Assembly (NCBI GenBank): GCA_023128135.1
Contig: JAGMEO010000030.1
Location: 1-6,363 of the forward strand
DNA from: Candidatus Bathyarchaeota archaeon
GTDB taxonomy: Archaea; Thermoproteota; Bathyarchaeia; RBG-16-48-13; JAGMEO01
Direction of reading: 5' to 3'
Length of the DNA: 6,363 nt
Within the stretch, counting starts at the first letter, position 1. Each line of letters starts with the position of its first letter. The position numbers and the translations under genes were made by a program. Under the pieces are notes generated by a model that was not told where the DNA came from, ran no database searches, and worked only from the letters and a program-made list of their open reading frames with translations. This document shows positions 1 through 5,053 of the stretch, in pieces.

Positions 1-25
1 ATACGACATTTGATTTCTCTGACAT
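1..25 (-). CDS. Possible 5' end of a divergent gene running off the left edge
   Basis: Reading the minus strand from an ATG at 25-23 gives eight open codons, MSEKSNVV, before the window ends. No function can be read from so short a piece. The case rests on its upstream signals: a good Shine-Dalgarno match AGGAG (plus-strand ctcct at 38-42) lies 12 bases before the ATG, and a TATA-like box with a purine-rich flank lies at about 83-92 on the same strand. A gene divergent from the VTT membrane protein would also explain why 26-197 is non-coding. The ATG within the SD itself (37-35) is followed at once by TAA, so it is not the start. Eight codons cannot exclude chance. Confidence 0.35.
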
Positions 26-82
26 AATTACTTACATCTCCTGTTTTTTATGTTATTATTAGAAATACCATTTGTAATGATG

Positions 83-92
83 CCTTTTAAAC
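83..92 (-). promoter_or_regulatory. TATA-like promoter element for the left-edge minus-strand gene
   Basis: On the minus strand this stretch reads GTTTAAAAGG, preceded by ACGAA, which resembles an archaeal BRE plus TATA box. A transcript start about 25 bases downstream would fall near 62, giving a leader of roughly 35-40 bases that contains the AGGAG site at 38-42. The assignment is by pattern only. The region is AT-rich, so TATA-like strings are common by chance. Confidence 0.4.
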
Positions 93-115
93 TTCGTTTT
101 TTTCCAAAAAAATGG

Positions 116-131
116 ATTAACGAATGTTAAT
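116..131. promoter_or_regulatory. Inverted repeat between two divergent TATA-like boxes, candidate operator
   Basis: ATTAAC and GTTAAT form perfect 6-base arms around the spacer GAAT. The dyad lies between the minus-strand TATA-like box (83-92) and the plus-strand one (139-148), ending about 8 bases ahead of the latter, where a bound dimeric regulator could affect both promoters. The arms are AT-rich and short, so chance is a real alternative. No regulator gene is visible in the window. Confidence 0.3.
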
Positions 132-138
132 GTTAGTC

Positions 139-148
139 TTTTTAAATT
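139..148 (+). promoter_or_regulatory. TATA-like promoter element for the VTT membrane protein gene
   Basis: The string TTTTTAAATT sits about 50-60 bases ahead of the TTG start at 198. A transcript start about 25 bases downstream would be near 168-172 and give a leader of about 25-30 bases, which would include the GAAAGGG Shine-Dalgarno-like site at 184-190. The rest of the 172 bases before the gene holds the divergent promoter and the dyad; I see no RNA gene there. Confidence 0.4.
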
Positions 149-197
149 CTTTACACTCTTAAAGATGCAAGATTTAGGCTGTTGAAAGGGTTAAATT

Positions 198-779
198 TTG
201 TTTGATTGGATTGGACTAGGATACATTGGTGTTCTCATTTTTTCTTTTCTGGTGAACATGCTTCCTTTCAGTTCTCCTTCTAACATGGTTCTGGCTGCTT
301 TTGTTGTAACTAACCTTCAAGGAAGTTCTCCATTTATCATCGGTGTTTTGGTTGCTATTGGAAGTACGTTGGCAAAGACGATTCATTATTTCATTTCTTT
401 ATATGGATCCAAAGTTCTGAACGATGATATTAAAAAAAGATTAGAGAATTATGGCTTAAAATTGGGCGGAATGGGTGCAGTTGTATTATTTCTCACTGCT
501 GCATCTCCGATCCCAGATGACCCAATAATTGTTGCACTTGGGGTTGTAAAATACAATCCTGTCAAATTTTTGATAATTTTCTTTTCTGGAAAAATTTTGA
601 TAACTACCGCAGGAGCGTTGATGGGTAATGCTTTGGATCCCATATTAACAGGTATTTTTGGGGATATAGGTACAGCAATATTCTCATTTGTCCTAACTGT
701 TCTCTTAACAGTGGTGTTAGTGAAAGTTGATTTGGAGAAAAAATTCAAGAATTTTTGGAATAAGTTCTCGAAGAATTAG
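198..779 (+). CDS. VTT-domain (DedA/SNARE-associated-like) integral membrane protein
   Basis: This 193-residue protein is almost wholly hydrophobic, with membrane segments near residues 7-24, 44-66, 92-115, 122-143 and 155-176, followed by a basic cytoplasmic tail (KKFKNFWNKF). The proline/aspartate hairpin ASPIPDDPI (102-110), then a short loop and a helix beginning near GK (131-132), is the pattern I associate with archaeal VTT/DedA-like proteins, where a re-entrant hairpin enters the membrane. Family members are linked to lipid scrambling or undecaprenyl-phosphate recycling; the substrate here is unknown. The start is TTG: an in-frame TGA at 183-185 rules out anything earlier, and GAAAGGG lies 7 bases upstream. 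The gene is apparently monocistronic, with a possible divergent neighbour on the left and convergent enolase 49 bases beyond its stop. It could instead be another small VTT-like transporter. Confidence 0.72.
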   Translation: MFDWIGLGYIGVLIFSFLVNMLPFSSPSNMVLAAFVVTNLQGSSPFIIGVLVAIGSTLAKTIHYFISLYGSKVLNDDIKKRLENYGLKLGGMGAVVLFLTAASPIPDDPIIVALGVVKYNPVKFLIIFFSGKILITTAGALMGNALDPILTGIFGDIGTAIFSFVLTVLLTVVLVKVDLEKKFKNFWNKFSKN

Positions 780-828
780 TTAAAATGATAATCTATTTCA
801 TTATTGAGTGTTTTCTGAAGATGAAAAT

Positions 829-2097
829 TTATTTGAAGGGTTGCATACCTGCATATTTAGCCCTTTCGCCAAGGGCTTCTTCTATTCGTAACAATTGATT
901 ATATTTACTGTTTCTGTCGCTTCTCGCTAGACCACCAAACTTGCTTTGACCTGCATCCAAACCTACAGCTAGATCAGCAATGAAAGCATCCTCGGTCTCA
1001 CCACTTCTGTGACTTACTATGACTTGCCAATCGTGTTTATAACTAAGATTCGCTGCATCAATTGACTCAGTAACTGTACCAATCTGGTTTAACTTCAGAA
1101 GTAATGCGTTGCAACTTTTTTCTTTTATTGCCTTCTTGATGTACTCAGTGTTTGTTACTAGTAAGTCGTCACCTACGATGTTAATTCTTTTTCCAAGTCT
1201 AGCTGTAAGCTTTTTCCATCCCATCCAGTCATCCTCAGCCATGCCGTCCTCAAGAGAGAGAATTTCGTACTTTGAAACAAGATCTGAATAATAATCGATC
1301 AACTCTTCTGATGAGTATAATTTACCATACAAATTATATTTCCCATCTTTGAAAAATTCAGAACTTGCAGCATCTAAAGCCAAAAAGATTTTTCCAGAAT
1401 ATCCTGCTTCTTCAATCGCTTGCAACATGTACTCAAGTCTCTCTTCTACATTTGAGACTTTTGGGACAAAACCACCTTCATCCCCTAATAGGATACCTTG
1501 ATGACCAAACTTTTTCCTCAAAATATTTTTCAGAACATGATAGGTTTCAACCCCTATTTGCAAAGCTTCAGAATACGTCGTAGCTCCAGTTGGGAGAAGC
1601 ATCTGCTCTTGTATATCATTTTCCAGCCCAGCATGTTTACCTCCATTCATCACATTGAGTTGCATAGTAGGCATGATCTCCCCGGTCCTACTAGAAAGAT
1701 CGGCAAGATGTGCATACAAGGGTTTACCCTTTGAGAAAGCCCCGGCTCTACAGACCGCCATTGAAACAGCTAAAATCGCATTTGCACCAAGCTTGGATTT
1801 CGTTTTAGTCCCATCTAGTTCGAGCATTGTTTTATCTATATCTTCTTGTTCTGTTACGTCCATTCCCAAAATTGTTGGAGTGATCACTTCTTCGATGTTC
1901 TCAACTGCTTTATTGACAGATTTTCCCATGAAGGCTCTTCCACCATCTCTCAGTTCAAGAGCTTCTCTTTCACCAGTTGAAGCGCCACTTGGAACCATAG
2001 CTGAAAATTTACCATCTACAGTAAAAACTTCAGCTTCAACCGTTGGGTTACCTCTAGAATCCAAAACTTGTCTTGCAGATACACCTAAAATCTTCAT
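829..2097 (-). CDS. eno: Enolase (phosphopyruvate hydratase)
   Basis: Enolase interconverts 2-phosphoglycerate and phosphoenolpyruvate in cytoplasmic glycolysis and gluconeogenesis. The 422-residue protein is full length. It has the N-terminal lid loop SGAST (37-41), H155 in NGGKHAG, E164 and E207 (GDEGG), Mg2+ ligands D242, E283 and D310, catalytic K335, HRS at 363-365 and K386 in the GQSKFGG segment. These align in order with yeast E168, E211, D246, E295, D320, K345, H373-S375 and K396, so the enzyme should be active. The NGGKHAG and IQEQM wording differs slightly from bacterial and yeast enolases. The ATG start is supported by AGGTG (minus strand, 2114-2110), 12 bases upstream. The gene stands alone, divergent from the redox operon and convergent with the VTT gene, not inside the ribosomal protein/rpoN/rpoK cluster where many archaeal eno genes occur. 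Confidence 0.98.
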   Translation of the reverse strand: MKILGVSARQVLDSRGNPTVEAEVFTVDGKFSAMVPSGASTGEREALELRDGGRAFMGKSVNKAVENIEEVITPTILGMDVTEQEDIDKTMLELDGTKTKSKLGANAILAVSMAVCRAGAFSKGKPLYAHLADLSSRTGEIMPTMQLNVMNGGKHAGLENDIQEQMLLPTGATTYSEALQIGVETYHVLKNILRKKFGHQGILLGDEGGFVPKVSNVEERLEYMLQAIEEAGYSGKIFLALDAASSEFFKDGKYNLYGKLYSSEELIDYYSDLVSKYEILSLEDGMAEDDWMGWKKLTARLGKRINIVGDDLLVTNTEYIKKAIKEKSCNALLLKLNQIGTVTESIDAANLSYKHDWQVIVSHRSGETEDAFIADLAVGLDAGQSKFGGLARSDRNSKYNQLLRIEEALGERAKYAGMQPFK

Positions 2098-2140
2098 AGA
2101 CTAAAATTACACCTGTTTTCCTACAATTCTGGAAGGAGAC

Positions 2141-2150
2141 ATTTAAAAAT
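2141..2150 (-). promoter_or_regulatory. TATA-like promoter element for enolase
   Basis: On the minus strand this reads ATTTTTAAAT, centred about 48 bases before the enolase ATG. A start site about 25 bases downstream would leave a leader of some 20-25 bases that still contains the AGGTG ribosome-binding site at 2114-2110. It shares the 175-base divergent region with the redox operon promoter; about 40 bases separate the two TATA-like boxes. Confidence 0.45.
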
Positions 2151-2191
2151 CTGACTATTAAGAGTTAAAATAAGTGTTACCCAACCAACCA

Positions 2192-2198
2192 TTTATAA
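2192..2198 (+). promoter_or_regulatory. TATA-like promoter element for the redox operon
   Basis: TTTATAA lies about 75 bases before the operon's first ATG at 2273. Transcription would begin near 2220, giving a leader of about 50 bases. A second candidate, ATAAAAG at 2232-2238, would give a leader of only about 13 bases. Sequence alone cannot choose between them. No riboswitch-like structure is evident in 2220-2272. Confidence 0.4.
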
Positions 2199-2204
2199 CT
2201 CATT

Positions 2205-2214
2205 TAACATGTTA
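2205..2214. promoter_or_regulatory. Perfect 10-base palindrome TAACATGTTA, candidate operator
   Basis: This palindrome begins seven bases after the TATA-like box at 2192-2198 and ends just before the predicted transcript start. In archaea that is a typical repressor position, blocking RNA polymerase recruitment. The arms do not extend further apart from one matched pair (2203/2216). No regulator is encoded in the window, and a 10-base AT-rich palindrome can arise by chance. Confidence 0.3.
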
Positions 2215-2272
2215 CAAAATAATTCGAGTGCATAAAAGACTTTATCATAAAAACCAACATGAAGATGATAAC

Positions 2273-2398
2273 ATGAAAAAAGCATTATTGTTGATCATTG
2301 CTGTTATTTTCATACTCTTAGGTCTTCTAGAAAAAGAATATTTTCTTGCAGAGACTTTTGTTAGAATCATTTGTATATCTTGCTTAGGACTTGGTTAA
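2273..2398 (+). CDS. 41-residue membrane microprotein with C-terminal CXXC motif (CD1871A-like)
   Basis: The product starts MKK, has one hydrophobic helix (about residues 4-19), then a short EKEYFLAETF linker and ends in CISCLGLG, with cysteines at 34 and 37. Length, layout and the terminal C-x-x-C-x-G-x-G match what I recall of the clostridial CD1871A family of CXXC-containing proteins, usually encoded beside a 4Fe-4S membrane protein and a TlpA-like thioredoxin, exactly as here. The positive N-terminus predicts N-in topology, placing the CXXC outside or at the outer membrane face. The frame is open upstream to 2174, but 2273 is the sensible start because the hydrophobic segment follows directly; the extra N-terminus would be polar and unlike the family. 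The ribosome-binding site is weak (GATGAT at 2264-2269). The stop is three bases before the next gene, in the same frame. Its role as a thiol relay is inferred. Confidence 0.75.
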   Translation: MKKALLLIIAVIFILLGLLEKEYFLAETFVRIICISCLGLG

Positions 2399-2401
2399 CA
2401 A

Positions 2402-3178
2402 TTGAAATTACAGAAGTTAAGATCCATTACACAAGTTGTATCGTTCATTACATTAAACCTAGGCATTACTCAAGCATTAAAAACAGGCATAATATGTCCA
2501 GTCTTGAATTGTTATGCTTGCCCTCTAGCAAATACTGCTTGCCCAATTGGACTAGTCCAGAACTTCATAATTCTGGGAAAAATCCCATTTTACTTAATCG
2601 GAGCATTAAGTTTGTACTATACATCATTAGGAAGAGCATTCTGCGGATGGGCTTGTCCTTTCGGTGCAGTACAAGATCTACTTAACAACATTAAGATACG
2701 TAATAAGGACTTTAATCCAAGACCAGTAAAATACGCAAAATATTTGGTTTTATTAGTCACCCTTTTTCTAGCTTGGTTGTTCGTTGATACGGTTTTTTGT
2801 AAGTTTTGTCCATCAGCAAGTCTTTTCGCAGCAATTCCAATGATGTTTATTAACCCTGACCTAAATCATGGGTTCTTTTTTTACGTTCACTTAGTTACAC
2901 TTGCGATGGCAATTGTATTATTTCTTTTGGTTAGCCGTTTTTGGTGTCGTTACCTGTGTCCTCTAGGTGCTATTATGGGCACATTCAATTCCGTGAGTAT
3001 CTTGAAGATATCGCTTTCACAAGAAAAATGTATAAAATGTAACATTTGTCTTGAAAACTGTCCGATGGGGATCAGGGAAATAGATGAAATTAACGATTCA
3101 AGCGATTGTATCAAATGTGGAGTGTGCGTAGAGGAGTGCCCCCATAACGCTTTAAAGTTCAATTTTACTCTAAATTGA
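2402..3178 (+). CDS. Polytopic 4Fe-4S membrane protein (NapH-like)
   Basis: This 258-residue protein has about four membrane helices (near 8-28, 51-74, 109-130, 155-178) and a C-terminal two-cluster ferredoxin domain with C210/C213/C216/C220 and C236/C239/C242/C246. Two CxxxCP motifs follow helices 2 and 4 (C81/C85 and C182/C186), the hallmark of NapH/NosR/MauN-type electron-transfer proteins. Basic loops (1-7 and 90-110) support N-in, C-in topology with ferredoxin and CxxxCP motifs cytoplasmic. Two extra clusters, C32/C37/C40/C47 and C133/C136, would then face outside. The start is TTG, three bases after the microprotein stop, with AGGA 12 bases upstream inside that gene, so translation is probably coupled. 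It likely passes electrons between cytoplasmic ferredoxin and an outer acceptor; the acceptor is inferred from the neighbours. No nap, nos or mau partner genes are present. Confidence 0.85.
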   Translation: MKLQKLRSITQVVSFITLNLGITQALKTGIICPVLNCYACPLANTACPIGLVQNFIILGKIPFYLIGALSLYYTSLGRAFCGWACPFGAVQDLLNNIKIRNKDFNPRPVKYAKYLVLLVTLFLAWLFVDTVFCKFCPSASLFAAIPMMFINPDLNHGFFFYVHLVTLAMAIVLFLLVSRFWCRYLCPLGAIMGTFNSVSILKISLSQEKCIKCNICLENCPMGIREIDEINDSSDCIKCGVCVEECPHNALKFNFTLN

Positions 3179-3187
3179 TATCGTTAA

Positions 3188-4105
3188 TTGTGGGAAATGG
3201 GAAATTTGAGGAAAGCATGGCTCTGTGTTCTTGGGTTATTCCTATCTACTTTAATTTTTGGAGTGGAAATTGGGTTAACTAGAGCAGAGTTTAATCGCGC
3301 GCCTGATTTCACATTGACTGATATTGATGATGAAGTGTTCTCGTTAAGCGATTATCGAGGTAGTGTTGTTCTCATCGACTTCTTTTATATAGCCTGTCCA
3401 CCATGCGAAGTGACTATGCCTTACCTAAGGCAGTTACATAACACTTACAGTTCCCAGCTGGTCATGATCTCCATCACTGTTTCACCCTACACTGACACTC
3501 AAACCGAATTGGACAGCTATCGAAAAGATAATGAAATGTCGTGGATAATCGCGAGGGACATCGAGGACGTAACGTCACTATATGGTGTAACACTTGCTCC
3601 AACGCTATTCATCATCGATGTGGATGGGTACATTCGTTACAAGCACGCTGGATCTCAAAATATGGAAGAGGTTGAAGCTGAACTCGCAGGTTTGGATGAA
3701 GCTGACTCTACATCGCCATCTTTAACTGTGCAGAGAAGCCCAAATAACCCAGAAAACACTGAAACAGTGACTTTCACTGTGACTGCTCACGATGATCTGG
3801 TTGGAATAGGTTTAGAGACTATCGAATTGTATGTGGATGGTAATTTAGTTAAATCATGGACTTCAGCTGGAAAACACACCTACTCTTCAGGTCCATATTC
3901 TGAGGGAACGCATGAATATTATACAATTGCTTCAGATAAATCAGGTAATGTTCAACGAGTTCCAAGTGTGGGAGCCGAAAGTTTTGACGTGAGCTCACCA
4001 CTTCCACCATCAACCTCAGAGGATCAGACTTGGATCTGGACATTACTTTTCATAGGCGGATTCATAATAGTGGCAATATTAATGACTAAAAAAATAATGG
4101 AATAA
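3188..4105 (+). CDS. Membrane-tethered extracellular TlpA/ResA-like thioredoxin with Ig-like domain
   Basis: A hydrophobic N-terminal signal or anchor (about 10-30) leads into a thioredoxin fold (about 37-170). It begins APDFTLTDIDD, with active site C70-P-P-C73, a cis-proline at P138 in LAPTLF, and DVDG following, all typical of the TlpA/ResA/AhpC-TSA group. Residues 176-269 look like an Ig-like beta domain (TVTFTVTAHDD, ELYVDG, SDKSGN). A proline/serine linker then leads to a C-terminal membrane helix (282-299) and the basic tail KKIME, a common archaeal surface anchor. The enzyme would act outside the membrane as a thiol:disulfide reductase. It starts nine bases after the 4Fe-4S gene, so it is in the same operon. 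The TTG at 3188 has no clear ribosome-binding site; ATG at 3197 is an equally possible start and leaves the signal intact. Confidence 0.82.
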   Translation: MWEMGNLRKAWLCVLGLFLSTLIFGVEIGLTRAEFNRAPDFTLTDIDDEVFSLSDYRGSVVLIDFFYIACPPCEVTMPYLRQLHNTYSSQLVMISITVSPYTDTQTELDSYRKDNEMSWIIARDIEDVTSLYGVTLAPTLFIIDVDGYIRYKHAGSQNMEEVEAELAGLDEADSTSPSLTVQRSPNNPENTETVTFTVTAHDDLVGIGLETIELYVDGNLVKSWTSAGKHTYSSGPYSEGTHEYYTIASDKSGNVQRVPSVGAESFDVSSPLPPSTSEDQTWIWTLLFIGGFIIVAILMTKKIME

Positions 4106-4122
4106 TAAATCCATTCAATTAA

Positions 4123-4143
4123 TGTTTCTTGTCAATAGAAACA
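4123..4143. terminator. Stem-loop between convergent genes, possible terminator
   Basis: TGTTTCT and AGAAACA form a perfect 7-base-pair stem around the 7-base loop TGTCAAT. It lies in the 94-base gap between the thioredoxin stop and the end of the convergent kinase-like gene, so it could serve both strands. No long T-run follows on either strand, only scattered Ts, and archaeal termination usually depends on T-runs more than hairpins. The call is tentative. Confidence 0.3.
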
Positions 4144-4199
4144 GAAGAACCTGAAATTTACTTGATGCTTCAATAGATTTTCAATTTAATATGGTAGTG

Positions 4200-4982
4200 T
4201 TACTCGAATCTTTTAATGAAATGTAATGGTAAGACAAGTAAATCTCCAAATAAATATGAAGCGCGTTCAAAATATTTTGGATTTACACCTAACTCTTTAA
4301 AACCATTAGAATCATTGTAACCCTTAAAGAAGCCATAAACAAACAGCTCAGGAATCCCAGGATACTGTGTTATTAAAATAATGTCAAGTATCTGAAAAAC
4401 CTTGGTTGGATCCCAACAGAAATATTCGTGATCAACCTTAATGAAATGTATTTTATCTTCCTCAATCTTGATCAAGGTATTTGAAGCTCGATTATCACCA
4501 AAGGCGTACCCAAGTTTATGAAGAGAAGCAGTTTTCACTCCAATAATGTAGCCAATGTCAGTAAGTTCTTTGTTTTTTGCAGTAAGAACAAATTGTGTCA
4601 GTGGTATAGCATCTTCATATTTTTCTACAATAAAATGACCTACATGTGAAAGTTGCCGAATATCGATGGGGTATATTAATTGTGGTGTTTTAATCCCAAC
4701 TTTTCTAAATATGTCCCTCGCCATTATTGCTCCTCGAATTTTTTCAGTTGTAGATGCATATGCTTTAATTGGTCTTAATATAGCAAGGGAGAGCCCACAA
4801 ATCATGTAATCCGTCAATATTCGCCTAATGTTATATTTGTAATATTTGACGACAACATATTCCTTCCTCTTTTTCTTTGTAGAACACAAAGAGACTTGTC
4901 TAGTGAAGCTTGGCAAATATTTTATAATCTTCACTTGACTGTATCCTATTTTTCTCAGGAAAATCTCTTCAGATGTTTGCAT
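4200..4982 (-). CDS. Atypical small kinase-like protein (Bud32/RIO/Kdo-kinase-like fold)
   Basis: The 260-residue protein has the landmarks of a minimal protein-kinase-like fold: a beta-3-type lysine in VVVKYYKY (K46), a possible helix-C glutamate E80, a hinge-like segment IVEKYEDA (118-125), a catalytic loop YAFGDNRASNTLI with D163 and N168, and VDHE (183-186) where canonical kinases have DFG. The F-G-D form of the loop, with no HRD, resembles Bud32, RIO and lipopolysaccharide-kinase families. A clear glycine-rich loop is not visible, which also fits those families. Both catalytic aspartates are present, so phosphotransfer is plausible; the substrate (protein, sugar, lipid or small molecule) cannot be told. 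It lies 71 bases after the AOR gene on the same strand, but a TATA-like box just upstream suggests its own, perhaps leaderless, transcript. It lacks the partner Kae1 gene and is unlikely to be the housekeeping Bud32. Confidence 0.68.
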   Translation of the reverse strand: MQTSEEIFLRKIGYSQVKIIKYLPSFTRQVSLCSTKKKRKEYVVVKYYKYNIRRILTDYMICGLSLAILRPIKAYASTTEKIRGAIMARDIFRKVGIKTPQLIYPIDIRQLSHVGHFIVEKYEDAIPLTQFVLTAKNKELTDIGYIIGVKTASLHKLGYAFGDNRASNTLIKIEEDKIHFIKVDHEYFCWDPTKVFQILDIILITQYPGIPELFVYGFFKGYNDSNGFKELGVNPKYFERASYLFGDLLVLPLHFIKRFE

Positions 4983-5005
4983 AATTCAAGATCAACTATA
5001 TGAAA

Positions 5006-5013
5006 GATATAAG
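5006..5013 (-). promoter_or_regulatory. TATA-like element for the kinase-like gene, consistent with a leaderless transcript
   Basis: On the minus strand CTTATATC is centred about 27 bases before the ATG at 4982. This is the usual archaeal distance from TATA box to transcript start, so the mRNA may begin at or within a few bases of the start codon. The bases just before the ATG (GATCTTGAATT) hold no Shine-Dalgarno match, which agrees with leaderless translation. The alternative is co-transcription from the AOR gene. Confidence 0.45.
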
Positions 5014-5053
5014 CAGTTTTTCAGACAGCAAACGCTAACTCGTGAATTAATCA

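Noticed and set aside
449..748. A 99-codon minus-strand ORF opposite the VTT membrane protein.
   Set aside because: It is antisense to a convincing membrane protein, with low-complexity composition caused by the complementary hydrophobic codons.
780..828. Weak inverted repeat AATGA/TCATT in the gap between the VTT gene and enolase as a bidirectional terminator.
   Set aside because: The 5-base stem has a 9-base loop and no proper T-run; it is too weak to call in AT-rich DNA.
1655..2104. A 149-codon plus-strand ORF opposite the 5' part of enolase, with smaller ones across the rest of the gene.
   Set aside because: They are antisense to a full-length enolase with intact catalytic residues and show no recognisable protein features.
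2174..2272. N-terminal extension of the microprotein by 33 codons from an ATG at 2174.
   Set aside because: The extension is polar and unlike the family, overlaps the TATA-like box and palindrome, and would leave no promoter ahead of it apart from the enolase side.
2259..2276. A mini-ORF MKMIT whose TGA overlaps the ATG of the microprotein (ATGA), resembling a coupled leader peptide.
   Set aside because: It has only five codons and no ribosome-binding site; in A-rich DNA such an overlap is easily chance.
2371..2685. A 104-codon plus-strand ORF in another frame across the start of the 4Fe-4S gene.
   Set aside because: It overlaps the well-supported cysteine-rich reading frame and has no family features of its own.
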